Below, in pieces: positions 7,833 to 16,320 of a DNA stretch of 64,000 nt (position 1 is its first letter; every line of letters begins with the position of its first letter). The position numbers were made by a program, and so were the translations under genes. Below the pieces are notes generated by a model. The model searched no databases and was not told where the DNA came from. It saw only the letters and a program-made list of their open reading frames with translations. Source of the stretch: Sedimentibacter saalensis (GTDB lineage Bacteria; Bacillota; Clostridia; Tissierellales; Sedimentibacteraceae); contig NZ_VLKH01000003.1 in NCBI RefSeq assembly GCF_007830175.1, positions 124,001 through 188,000 of the forward strand, written 5' to 3'.

Positions 7833-9218
7833 CTATCTGCTGAATTTTTTAACAATTGCACCAACTGCAAAAATAATGAATCCAACACCCACTCCTGCAA
7901 ACAAGGAATCAAAGCTGAGTTCAAAAAACAATTCACATGTGAGATGAGCAGTGATTCCACCTATGCTCGATGCAACTGCAAATCTATGGTCGATTTTATC
8001 CTTGAAGAAAAGCGCCCCAAGCATAGGAAACAAAAGCACAGTACCCCTCAGTCCCGTAGCCAAAAAACCCCAGGTGAGAATTGCAGTCTGCTTATTTATG
8101 CTCACTATTGCAGCCGAAATTAGAAAAGACAAAACTATGAAAATCCTGCTGACAAGAAGCTCTTTTTTTCCATCAGCATCTTTTCTTATAAATTTCTTGT
8201 AAATATCTTTGGACACAATAGTCCCAAATCCAAGAGCCATGCCGGAACCAGTTCCCACAAGAGCTAAAAGGAGTGTTGCAAGAACAGCACCTCCAAGCAA
8301 TGGAGGCATATTTTCCAATACAAAAATGGGAAATGCCTGACTTGATTCTATTAATGGATAGTTTATTTTCATATACATTCCAATAAACACAGCACCTAAT
8401 CCCACAGGTGGGAGCAATAACGCTGCTGCTACAGTTGCTTTTTTCGCATCAATATCATTTCTTCCCGACAAAATAGTCTGCACGTAAGTCTGCCCGCAAA
8501 GCACTCCTAAGATAACAGATACCAATGAGCCAATATCAATTCCAAAGCCCCTGGCAAACATGTTGAAATATTGTTCCTTGGGAAGAGCATTGTAAATGGG
8601 AGTAAATCCACCGCTCAAAGTCAAAATTTTATATGTTCCGAAACCAACTGCAATGTATGTCAGCACAAGTTTTACATTTCCAAGAATTCCTGTCCCAAGA
8701 ACTCCTCCAAAAACAACGTAGCATATCATTATTGCCACAGTAATTGCAGCGCTGAGAACCGGTCTGATGCCAAACACTGCAGTAAGCAGTGCATTTGCTG
8801 ACAATATTTGTGCCACGATGTTTAAAACAATTCCAAAGGAACTCAATACGGACGCAACAACTCCGGCAAAGTTTCCATATTCATGGCTGATTACCTGCTG
8901 AATGGTAATACAACCGCTGTTTCTGAAAGGCTTTACAAAAAAAAGCCCAAACAACAGACATCCTAAACCCGAGCCCAGGGTGAACCACCAGGCAGACATT
9001 CCATAGGAATAAGCGAGCTGCGCTGTTCCTATGGTTGAAGATCCTCCTATAAGCGTACTTATGAGAGCTCCTGCAACAAGTGATGTGCTTGCGCTCTTTC
9101 CTCCTGTTGTAAAGTCAGATGAATTTTTAATGTTCTTTCCTGAATTAATGCCGATTATCATAATTAACAATAAGGTTGACGCCATTCCTGCAATATGTAG
9201 AAAGCCTGCTTCTGCCAT
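7833..9218 (-). CDS. Sodium:solute symporter (SSS) family transporter
   Basis: Polytopic membrane protein of 461 residues with about 13 helices. The early sequence DFTTGGKSASTSLVAGALISTLIGGSS is the SSS signature region, where the unwound first core helix binds Na+ and substrate. Later helices carry GTGSGMALGFGTIVSKDIYKK, the typical end of the transport core. Family members take up proline, pantothenate, sugars, carboxylates or urea, and the substrate cannot be read from sequence. It lies downstream of the aminotransferase on the same strand, so an amino acid or keto/hydroxy acid is a reasonable guess. Start ATG 9218 follows AGGAGACTG. The last residues are basic (IVKKFSR). Confidence 0.88.
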   Translation of the reverse strand: MAEAGFLHIAGMASTLLLIMIIGINSGKNIKNSSDFTTGGKSASTSLVAGALISTLIGGSSTIGTAQLAYSYGMSAWWFTLGSGLGCLLFGLFFVKPFRNSGCITIQQVISHEYGNFAGVVASVLSSFGIVLNIVAQILSANALLTAVFGIRPVLSAAITVAIMICYVVFGGVLGTGILGNVKLVLTYIAVGFGTYKILTLSGGFTPIYNALPKEQYFNMFARGFGIDIGSLVSVILGVLCGQTYVQTILSGRNDIDAKKATVAAALLLPPVGLGAVFIGMYMKINYPLIESSQAFPIFVLENMPPLLGGAVLATLLLALVGTGSGMALGFGTIVSKDIYKKFIRKDADGKKELLVSRIFIVLSFLISAAIVSINKQTAILTWGFLATGLRGTVLLFPMLGALFFKDKIDHRFAVASSIGGITAHLTCELFFELSFDSLFAGVGVGFIIFAVGAIVKKFSR

Positions 9219-9229
9219 TTCAGTCTCCT

Positions 9230-9285
9230 AAAAATGAACCCCTGCCCGATCAGTATGAAACATATTCATTACTGACTGGACAGGG
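9230..9285 (-). terminator. Hairpin with T-run between aminotransferase and symporter genes
   Basis: On the minus strand CCCTGTCCAGTCAGTA pairs imperfectly with TACTGATCGGGCAGGG and is followed by GTTCATTTTT. It lies after the aminotransferase stop and just before the symporter ribosome site, so it may terminate or attenuate read-through. Confidence 0.5.
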
Positions 9286-9300
9286 AATTAATTAGCTTAT

Positions 9301-10509
9301 TTATTTAACCTTCGAAGAAATAAGTCTTCCGAGCTTTTCAGCACCTATGCGAATTTTTTCCGGAGTTACTCCTCCATAGCTTATTCTCATGCAGTTTCTT
9401 CCCTTTCCTCCGCCTTCAGCGTAGAAACCTTCACCTGCAACGAATGCAACTTTTACATCAGGATTTGAAACAGATTCTTTAAGAAGCTCAGTTGTATTGA
9501 TGTTTTCAGGAAGCTCAACCCATACAAACAATCCTCCGTCAGGAGTTGTTCTCTTTGTTCCTTCCGGGAAAAATTTGTCTATGCATTCAAGCATAACGTC
9601 TCTTCGTTCCCTGTACAAATCGCAGATCATCTTGTGATGGGCAGGATAATATCCACGTTTAAAAAACTCTGCACAAAGTATCTGCGGTAGCATTGCTGTG
9701 TGCGAATTTGTTGCTGTCTTTGCATCAAAGAGCTTTTCAGTAATTTCATCATTGGCATATATGTATCCAAGTCTGCTTCCTGCTGAAAAAATCTTTGAAA
9801 AACTATTGGCAAGAATTGTATGTCCTGTTTTATCAAAAGATTTTATAGGTAAAAGATCGCTGCCGCTGTAGCGTATGTCCCTGTATGGATCATCTTCAAG
9901 AATGATTTTGTCGTACTTGCTTCCAAGCTCGGCAATTTTTTTTCTTCTTTCCTGAGAAAGGGTTATGCCTGTGGGATTTTGAAATGTAGGAATTACATAA
10001 ACCATCTTTGGTTTGTACTTTATGATTTTTTCTTCAAGGTCATCTGTCATCATGCCGTTTTCATCCATAGAAACAGGTATGCATTTTGCCTGGAACATTT
10101 CAAAAACTTCCACTGAATGCACAAAACTTGGAGATTCAACAAGTATTATGTCATCAGGATCAATAAAAAGCTGGCACAATAAATTTATTGCTTCCATTCC
10201 TCCGCCGGTGATTATGATATTTTCAGCTTTTGCTTCCACTCCCTTTGGAGCAAGCAGTTCATTAACCACAACCTCCCTAAGGTCAGCTGTTCCCATTACA
10301 GGACCGTACTGAAGTGCTTCAATTCCTCTTGAATCCATTCTCATTATGTCATTTGAAATTTCACGGACAATATCAACAGGCAGTGCTTCCCTTGCAGGCG
10401 CTCCGCCTCCAAAAGATATAATTTCAGGATCATTCATAGCACCAAACAGTTTTTTAACCACATATGCTGAATTTTCCATGCTTTTCATGCGTTTTGCAAA
10501 GTGAGCCAT
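9301..10509 (-). CDS. PLP-dependent class I aminotransferase (2-aminoadipate/LysN-like)
   Basis: Fold-type I aminotransferase of 402 residues, cytoplasmic. Visible motifs: ISFGGGAPAREALP at the N-terminus, typical of the LysN/ARO8/MocR-catalytic group; PTFQNPTGITLSQERR (about 172-187) with the cofactor-binding Asn; EDDPYRDIRY with the Asp and Tyr that contact pyridoxal ring and phosphate; and ILANSFSKIFSAGSRLGYI (about 230-248) with the Schiff-base lysine in SFSK. There is no N-terminal GntR domain, so it is an enzyme rather than a MocR regulator. Related enzymes use aromatic amino acids, 2-aminoadipate or branched-chain amino acids. It sits next to the aldolase/dehydrogenase pair and could supply their keto-acid substrate. 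Confidence 0.88.
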   Translation of the reverse strand: MAHFAKRMKSMENSAYVVKKLFGAMNDPEIISFGGGAPAREALPVDIVREISNDIMRMDSRGIEALQYGPVMGTADLREVVVNELLAPKGVEAKAENIIITGGGMEAINLLCQLFIDPDDIILVESPSFVHSVEVFEMFQAKCIPVSMDENGMMTDDLEEKIIKYKPKMVYVIPTFQNPTGITLSQERRKKIAELGSKYDKIILEDDPYRDIRYSGSDLLPIKSFDKTGHTILANSFSKIFSAGSRLGYIYANDEITEKLFDAKTATNSHTAMLPQILCAEFFKRGYYPAHHKMICDLYRERRDVMLECIDKFFPEGTKRTTPDGGLFVWVELPENINTTELLKESVSNPDVKVAFVAGEGFYAEGGGKGRNCMRISYGGVTPEKIRIGAEKLGRLISSKVK

Positions 10510-10645
10510 AATATCCCCTTTCTAAAATAGTATTTATTTTTATATTCTAACATATAATTTTATCGCCGTCGATAATTATTAAATTTCCATAATCCGACAG
10601 CAAATAAAAAAATTAATGCCATTAATTGAACTTACATAGCAAATT

Positions 10646-11659
10646 TTATTTTTTCAATTTAGCAATATCACTGGCAATTTCTATAATCCAGTCTTCCTGT
10701 CCTCCTACAGCTTTTCTTCTGCCGCATTCTATTAATATTTCTCTTACATCAACATTAAACCTGATTGCTGCTCTTCTTGCATGAAGTAAGAAGCTTGAAT
10801 AGCATCCTGCATAGCCAAGTATCATTGTGTCAAGATTTGTGTTTGCCTTTACCCCCTTGGCTTCAAGCACCGGAAGCAATGCATTTGTGCTGGCATCCAT
10901 TGTTTTAAACAAGTCAGCATTGTGTGCAATGTTCATTTTGTTCATAACAGCCACTAATACGTCTGTTGCAGTATTACCTGCTCCTGCACCCAGTCCTGAA
11001 AGTGAACCGTCTATGTACGTTGCTCCTGCTTCAATTGCTGCCAGAGAGTTTCCTATGGCCAGACCTAAATTGTTGTGTGAATGATGTCCTACAGGAATGC
11101 TCAGATTTTTTACCAACGCGGATATTTTTTCTTTTACATTTACAGGAAGCATGGCCCCAGCCGAGTCTGTGCAATAAACAACATCAGCTCCGTATGATTC
11201 CATTTTTTTCGCTTCTTCAACTATTTTTTCTACACTTGCCATATGTCCCATCATCAGGAATCCAACTGTAAACATCCCCATTTTCTTCGCAGCCTTTATA
11301 TGCTGTTCTGATACATCTGCTTCTGTTACATGTGTTGCGACTCTTACTGCTTTAGCTCCGCATTCCTGAGCTTTTTTCAAATCTTCAACTGTTCCTATTC
11401 CCGGTATCAAAAGTACAGTCAGCTTTGAATTTTTAATTGCTGATGCTGCTGCTTTTACAATTTCAAAATCATCATAGTCTGCAAATCCATAGTTAATTGT
11501 TGAACCTGTAAGTCCATCTCCGTGTCCGACTTCAATCAAATCTATCCCTGCAGCATCAAGGGCTGTCACTATTTTTCTTACATCGTCTGTATTCCACTTG
11601 TGTGAAACAGTATGACTTCCGTCTCTCAATGTTGTATCTGTTAAAAATATTTTTGACAT
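10646..11659 (-). CDS. mhpE: 4-hydroxy-2-oxovalerate aldolase
   Basis: Class II, metal-dependent aldolase of the HMGL-like TIM-barrel family; it cleaves 4-hydroxy-2-oxopentanoate to pyruvate and acetaldehyde. The start TDTTLRDGSHTVSHKWN carries the catalytic Arg-Asp pair and metal-ligating Asp. VGHHSHNNLGLAIGNS (about 194-209) supplies the two metal His residues. The C-terminal DmpG communication domain follows (about 275-337). Its 337 residues match MhpE/DmpG. Its ATG overlaps the stop of mhpF as TAATG, consistent with the known channelling complex in which acetaldehyde passes directly to the dehydrogenase. No hydratase or ring-cleavage gene is in the window, so the usual aromatic meta-cleavage source is absent here. 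Confidence 0.95.
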   Translation of the reverse strand: MSKIFLTDTTLRDGSHTVSHKWNTDDVRKIVTALDAAGIDLIEVGHGDGLTGSTINYGFADYDDFEIVKAAASAIKNSKLTVLLIPGIGTVEDLKKAQECGAKAVRVATHVTEADVSEQHIKAAKKMGMFTVGFLMMGHMASVEKIVEEAKKMESYGADVVYCTDSAGAMLPVNVKEKISALVKNLSIPVGHHSHNNLGLAIGNSLAAIEAGATYIDGSLSGLGAGAGNTATDVLVAVMNKMNIAHNADLFKTMDASTNALLPVLEAKGVKANTNLDTMILGYAGCYSSFLLHARRAAIRFNVDVREILIECGRRKAVGGQEDWIIEIASDIAKLKK

Positions 11660-12534
11660 TATTTCGCCCCTCCTGCCAATTGCTGTGCTTTTTTTTCTGC
11701 AATATTTACTGCTGCTGATGTTATTATGTCAAGATTTCCTGAATATACAGGAAGATAGTCTCCCAGTCCTTCAACCTGAATCATTGTTGTAACTATGTCG
11801 TCTTGTATTATGGGCTCCAGCAGTATTTTGTATCCCGGAACAAATGTGTTAAGTTCCTTGACGCAGTCTTCAATGGCACTTCTTATAACTTCAATATCAG
11901 TGCTTTTAACTTTTGTGTATATTGTGTTTCTCATGAATATCGGTGGTTCGGCTGGGTTAAGCACAATTATTACCTTTGCATTGTCTGCTCCGCCTACTTG
12001 TTCAAGTGCCTGCCTTGTAGTAACTGTAAATTCATCTATGTTTGCTCTTGTTCCCGGTCCGGCGCTCTTAGAACTGATTGATGATACAACTTCCGCATAA
12101 ACAACATCTGCTGCCTTGTTTATTGCTGCAACTACAGGAACTGTTGCCTGACCTGCACATGTTACCATATTTACATTGTCCATGTTCAGCATTTCCTCTG
12201 TAAGATTTACCGTAGGAACACAGTATGGACCTACTGCTGCCGGTGTAAGGTCTATTGTAAAATATCCTGCTTGTTTTAACTTTGGTGCTGCATTCACATG
12301 AGCTGAAGCGCTTGTGGCATCAAATACTATGTCCAGATCCGGATGATTTGCTATCATGTAATCAACCCCGCCTGCTGATGCATCTGCACCCATATTTCTT
12401 GCTATATCCAGACCTTCTGATTCCTTAATGTTTACAACACACCTGGTTTCCAGGTAAGGGCTTCTTTTGATTTTCATCATTAAATCGATGCCAATGTTTC
12501 CGGGCCCGATTATACCCACTTTTAATTTCTCCAT
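11659..12534 (-). CDS. mhpF: Acetaldehyde dehydrogenase (acetylating)
   Basis: Converts acetaldehyde, NAD+ and CoA to acetyl-CoA; it is the partner of the aldolase encoded immediately downstream. The nucleotide-binding loop is VGIIGPGNIGIDLMMKI at the N-terminus. The catalytic cysteine lies in NMVTCAGQATVPVV (about 124-137). KSAGPGTRANIDEFT is the conserved substrate/CoA region. At 291 residues it is close to MhpF/DmpF (about 300-312). Starts at ATG 12534 after a TAGGAGGCA site. It is cotranscribed with mhpE by overlap. An IclR regulator gene lies 103 bp upstream on the same strand, a common arrangement for catabolic operons. Confidence 0.95.
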   Translation of the reverse strand: MEKLKVGIIGPGNIGIDLMMKIKRSPYLETRCVVNIKESEGLDIARNMGADASAGGVDYMIANHPDLDIVFDATSASAHVNAAPKLKQAGYFTIDLTPAAVGPYCVPTVNLTEEMLNMDNVNMVTCAGQATVPVVAAINKAADVVYAEVVSSISSKSAGPGTRANIDEFTVTTRQALEQVGGADNAKVIIVLNPAEPPIFMRNTIYTKVKSTDIEVIRSAIEDCVKELNTFVPGYKILLEPIIQDDIVTTMIQVEGLGDYLPVYSGNLDIITSAAVNIAEKKAQQLAGGAK

Positions 12535-12637
12535 AATTGCCTCCTATAATAGTTAATTCCAATAACTCACATATGTAATTCACAGTTGTTCGCCATTGAC
12601 AAACTCAGTTATTGTAATTTTATAAAATATTAGGGTA

Positions 12638-13402
12638 TTAATCTCTATACCCTATCTTTCTGGAAATATCCAGAGCTGCTTCTCTTATAATTTCAATTGA
12701 TTCACGTACTTTTTCTTCTGTCATCCTCACGGTGGGCCCTGAAACGCTTATTGCATACTTTGCTTTTCCGGTGCTGTCAAATATGGGAGCTGCAACACAT
12801 GTAAGTCCTACACTGAATTCCTCCCTGTCAAAAGCATAACCATTTTCTCTTATTTTCTTCAATGAGTTTTTAAACTTCTGCCTGTCAGTAATTGTGTTAG
12901 GAGTAAACTGTTCCAATTTATCCGGAATGAGCCCGTTTATAATGTCATCATCAAGAAATGCCAAAATGGCTTTTCCAACTCCAGTGCAGTATGCAGGGTT
13001 TCTGCTTCCAATGCTTGTGAAAATCCTCATAGACTGATTAGATTCTCTTTTGTTCACATAAACAACTTCAAAATTATCAAGTGAAGCAATGTGAACAGTC
13101 TCACGAAGCTTTTGACTTACCTGCTCTATAATTGGAGATGTAATATTAATAATGTCCAGTGATCTTGCTGCAATTTCTCCTAATTCAATCAAGTACAATC
13201 CCAGACGATACTTTTGAGTCTTCCCGTCCTGATCCACATATCCGTGATATTTCAAGGTACTGATTATGCCGTGAAGAGTGCTCTTGTTTATATCCAGCTC
13301 ATCTGAAATTTCAGTTAATTTCATTTCCCGTCCCTTGTCTGCCAACAGCTTAAGTATCAATAACGCCTTATCAACAGACTGAACTTTTCCAAGTGTATCC
13401 AT
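12638..13402 (-). CDS. IclR family transcriptional regulator
   Basis: DNA-binding regulator of 254 residues. The N-terminal winged helix-turn-helix (about 8-70) reads ALLILKLLADKGREMKLTEI and INKSTLHGIISTLKYHGYV. The C-terminal GAF-like effector domain (about 80-250) contains VYVNKRESNQSMRIFTSIG, AYCTGVGKAILAF and YAISVSGPTVRM, all typical of the family. IclR proteins usually bind near their own promoter and control an adjacent degradation operon in response to a small acid. Here the candidate targets are mhpF-mhpE immediately downstream and perhaps the aminotransferase and symporter. The effector is unknown. Confidence 0.9.
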   Translation of the reverse strand: MDTLGKVQSVDKALLILKLLADKGREMKLTEISDELDINKSTLHGIISTLKYHGYVDQDGKTQKYRLGLYLIELGEIAARSLDIINITSPIIEQVSQKLRETVHIASLDNFEVVYVNKRESNQSMRIFTSIGSRNPAYCTGVGKAILAFLDDDIINGLIPDKLEQFTPNTITDRQKFKNSLKKIRENGYAFDREEFSVGLTCVAAPIFDSTGKAKYAISVSGPTVRMTEEKVRESIEIIREAALDISRKIGYRD

Positions 13403-13428
13403 ATTTTCCCTCTGTTATCGTTTGCTAA

Positions 13429-13457
13429 ATGTTAACACAAAAATAGTTATATGTCAA
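13429..13457 (-). promoter_or_regulatory. Vegetative promoter for the IclR-type gene
   Basis: On the minus strand TTGACA, 17 bases, TAACAT, ending about 27 bp upstream of the ATG at 13402. The -35 box is perfect; the -10 box matches 4 of 6. Confidence 0.7.
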
Positions 13458-13528
13458 ATTGTTTCTGCATTACCAAACTGAATATTTAATTGCCGAATGA
13501 AACACATTAAATTGATAATATCAAATAG

Positions 13529-13981
13529 CTATTTTTTCCTGCCTAATTTTTCATTGAGAACTTTATAAAGACACTTTCTGAAATTTTCATCCTGTTCCTT
13601 TGTTCTCTTGGAAGGTCCCTTTGTCTTTCCTCCCTGCTTTCTTATTCTTTCACTTATATATCTGGATTGAAGGAGACTGTCTATGTTGTTTTTGTTTATG
13701 AAAAATCCTGCAGTGTGAATCACGGCTGATGCTTTAGCCAATACAAGACTTGCCAGTCCGTAGTCCTGAGTTACAAGTATATCTCCTTCTTTAAATATCT
13801 GGACTATTTTATAATCAACAGAATCTCTTCCCTGTTCCACAATTATAATTTGAAAATCGCTTACTATATAATGGTCTATATCAACAACTATTATCAATTC
13901 AACCCCATATTCCTTAGCAGCATGCTCACATATTTCCTTTACGCGCTGAGGGCATGCATCTCCGTCAATTATTATTCTCAT
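13529..13981 (-). CDS. YaiI/YqxD (UPF0178, DUF188) family protein
   Basis: Small cytoplasmic protein of 150 residues. It begins MRIIIDGDACPQRVKEICE, the family signature with conserved Asp and Cys, and continues with VDIDHYIVSDFQIIIVEQGRDSVDYKI and ILVTQDYGLASLVL, the conserved acidic positions of a PIN-like nuclease fold. The biological role is not established. The basic C-terminus (KQGGKTKGPSKRTKEQ) is usual for the family. It has its own AAGGAG ribosome site and seems monocistronic, between the IclR gene and the EBP. Confidence 0.88.
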   Translation of the reverse strand: MRIIIDGDACPQRVKEICEHAAKEYGVELIIVVDIDHYIVSDFQIIIVEQGRDSVDYKIVQIFKEGDILVTQDYGLASLVLAKASAVIHTAGFFINKNNIDSLLQSRYISERIRKQGGKTKGPSKRTKEQDENFRKCLYKVLNEKLGRKK

Positions 13982-14037
13982 AATAAACTCCTTTTTATTT
14001 ATAATTATGACAGTGTTCTGCTTTTGCTATATAATGT

Positions 14038-16071
14038 CTATTTAAAATTTAAATTTTTTATAAACCTTATGCCCATATCAGTCAGGACAGTACCATGCCT
14101 TCCTCTGTTCTTTGTTATATAGCCTTGTTTTTCCAGATTGCATAACCTTGTACGAACCTGCGAACTTGTAAGCTCATAACCGTATACCTTTAAGTTTTCG
14201 GATATTTTTTCTCTTCCTGCTGCTATATTTTGATTCTGTAAATCATCAATGGACTTTAAAATACTAATACCTTCGCTTCCTAAACGGCAGTCATCATTTT
14301 CATGGAAGCGTCTAGGTGAAGTATTGATTGTTTCCTCAAAAAACTTCCTATCTGGAAGGTCTGACATTGTCAGCACATTTCCGGTTCTTACAGCAATCAT
14401 GTACTTGATTGTACTTTCAAGCTCCCTTATATTACCAAGCCACTTATATTTCATGAATTCATCTGTAACTTTTCTGGATATTTTTATATCTGCAGCTGTT
14501 TCCATTTTAATGAAATATGAAACCAGACCATCTATGTCACAAAGTCTGTCTCTTAGTGGAGGCAGGTACAAATATCCTATTTTCAGACGGTAATATAAAT
14601 CTGCCCTAAATTCTTTTTCCAAAACCATGTTTCTTAAATTTTTATTTGTCGCAGCAATTATTCTTGCATCAACTTTTCTTATGGATGTTCCTCCAATAGG
14701 CATTATTTCCTTTTCCTGAAGAACCCTCAGAAGCTTTGTCTGAACCTTGGGTGACACATCGCCTATTTCATCAAGAAAAATCGTGCCTCCATCGGCAAGC
14801 TCGAAAAGACCTATTTTCCCACCCTTTTTGGCTCCTGTGAACGATCCTTCCTCATAGCCGAAAAGCTCGCTTTCTATAAGTTCATCAGGAAGGGCACTGC
14901 AGTTTATTGCAAGGTACGGTCCGTTTCTTCTTTTGGAATTTTTATGTATAGCGCTTGCAAAAAGTTCTTTGCCGGTGCCGCTTTCTCCTTCAATCAATAC
15001 CGACAGATCCGACCTTGACAATTTCAATGCCGTTTCCTTTGTTTCAGCCATTAGTATGCCTGTGCCTATTATATTTTCAAAATCATACTTGGCAACATGA
15101 CCTTTCAGCAAAAGGTTCTGGTTATGGTTTTTGCCGCTTTTTTCTTTTTCATCCCTGTCAGTGGTAACCACTATGTCCTTTCCGTTTGGTGCTATGAATT
15201 TTGTAACCTTTGTGGTTACTCCCATTATGTTTATTTTTTTGTTCTCAAATGTGTCGGCACTCAGAAAGTATGGAAACAGGTCCCTGTCAATGATATTTCT
15301 AATGTTCTTGTTTATGAGTTCCTTATTGGAAGAAAAAATCTTCTTCATTTTTTCATTGGAATATTTAATAAAGCCGTCCTCATCATAAACAAGAATTCCA
15401 TTGACAAGATTGTGTATTATGTTGTTCAGGTATCCGTTTAATGCATTGACATTGTTGTTTATGGCAGACACGCGTTTTGATACGTTTATTATTTTATTCA
15501 TGTATTTTTTTGTTATGAATGTTGCATCCTTGTGGTCAAGATTTATTTTATCCATGATTACATACATTGAATTTATGTTAATTATTCTTGGTCCCAAATC
15601 AATTATGTCCGTTATACAGTCAGGAACCTTATCAGGTTCTCCGGGGGTGATGGCCTTTTTAAGTTTCTTGTAGTCTTTTATGCCGGGATAGTACGGATAA
15701 TACTTTATGTGACTCAGACCCAGCTCGACTAAATCATTGATTGAGCTGTATGCTGTTTCTTTTTCGTCATTTACCAGAAGCACTTCTTCATTTACCGGAA
15801 TATTTGCCACCTGGTCAATGAAGTCAAAGTTGATGCTTCTTTCGCACACAACAATGTCGCTGCATTCATATGCAATTTCCATCCTGTCAAGCTCGTCTTT
15901 CATTTCCTGGCTTGAAAATATAAGAAGATCACATTTAATATCCGGTTGAATTCCTTCTTCCTGTGCATATGCTTCAATTACATATTCATCTGAAACAAAT
16001 TCCTTAAGCTGACCAAGAAGAAAATTCTTAGTATTGACAGAACCTGCAATTAATACAATTTTCTTTGACAT
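14038..16071 (-). CDS. Sigma-54-dependent EBP with C-terminal winged helix
   Basis: Activator of 677 residues. Residues about 1-190 form a receiver-like or PrpR-N-like sensor domain with no phospho-acceptor signature I can assign. A PAS domain follows (about 205-300, LVNGILVYDEDGFIKYSNEKM). Then comes a complete AAA+ domain (about 325-560): Walker A GESGTGKE, loop GSFTGA, Walker [11 protein letters not shown], sensor ATNKNL, and both arginines in FRADLYYRL. The C-terminus is not a Fis helix-turn-helix but a winged-helix-like tail (SSQVRTRLCNLEKQGYI and NRGRHGTVLTDMGIRFIK), which is unusual. The next genes upstream, iadA and yfcC, are behind a strong sigma-54 promoter, so this EBP is their probable activator. 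Start ATG 16071 follows AGGGGTGG. Confidence 0.88.
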   Translation of the reverse strand: MSKKIVLIAGSVNTKNFLLGQLKEFVSDEYVIEAYAQEEGIQPDIKCDLLIFSSQEMKDELDRMEIAYECSDIVVCERSINFDFIDQVANIPVNEEVLLVNDEKETAYSSINDLVELGLSHIKYYPYYPGIKDYKKLKKAITPGEPDKVPDCITDIIDLGPRIININSMYVIMDKINLDHKDATFITKKYMNKIINVSKRVSAINNNVNALNGYLNNIIHNLVNGILVYDEDGFIKYSNEKMKKIFSSNKELINKNIRNIIDRDLFPYFLSADTFENKKINIMGVTTKVTKFIAPNGKDIVVTTDRDEKEKSGKNHNQNLLLKGHVAKYDFENIIGTGILMAETKETALKLSRSDLSVLIEGESGTGKELFASAIHKNSKRRNGPYLAINCSALPDELIESELFGYEEGSFTGAKKGGKIGLFELADGGTIFLDEIGDVSPKVQTKLLRVLQEKEIMPIGGTSIRKVDARIIAATNKNLRNMVLEKEFRADLYYRLKIGYLYLPPLRDRLCDIDGLVSYFIKMETAADIKISRKVTDEFMKYKWLGNIRELESTIKYMIAVRTGNVLTMSDLPDRKFFEETINTSPRRFHENDDCRLGSEGISILKSIDDLQNQNIAAGREKISENLKVYGYELTSSQVRTRLCNLEKQGYITKNRGRHGTVLTDMGIRFIKNLNFK

Positions 16072-16128
16072 GTAACCACCCCTGACATTTATTATTTCAA
16101 TTATACCATTTATTCACTGCCCTATCCA

Positions 16129-16293
16129 CAAAAAAGTTGCTCCGCAACTCCGCTAGGGGGACCTATGTCCCCCTTCGGCGTAAAAAATACTAACGTATTT
16201 TTTACTGAGCACCCCCCTTGACGGCAAGGGCGTCCCGCCCTTTGCAATCCCCGTTTTTATAATATAGGAAAGAGAACTTTCCTATATTATAAA
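16129..16293. repeat. Array of consecutive perfect hairpins
   Basis: Non-coding block with back-to-back inverted repeats: AGTTGC/GCAACT (16135-16149), AGGGGGAC/GTCCCCCT (16155-16174), GTAAAAAATAC/GTATTTTTTAC (16180-16205), GCAAGGGCG/CGCCCTTTGC region (16223-16245), and a 17-bp perfect pair at 16256-16272 and 16277-16293. On the minus strand the last hairpin is followed by TTTTTT (16134-16129) and would terminate. This resembles composite intergenic repeats of clostridial genomes. It is unrelated to the AGACTATTGAC repeats elsewhere in the window. Confidence 0.75.
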
Positions 16294-16317
16294 AAATCCT
16301 GAGGTTGCCCTCAGGAT
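16291..16317 (-). terminator. Intrinsic terminator of the yfcC-iadA operon
   Basis: Minus-strand hairpin ATCCTGAGG/CCTCAGGAT with a 4-base loop and TTTTTT, a few bases after the iadA stop. Confidence 0.85.
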
Positions 16318-16320
16318 ATC

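Noticed and set aside
7755..8123. Plus-strand frames over the end of the symporter gene and repeat copy 1
   Set aside because: Antisense to the symporter and partly inside repeat DNA; no ribosome site.
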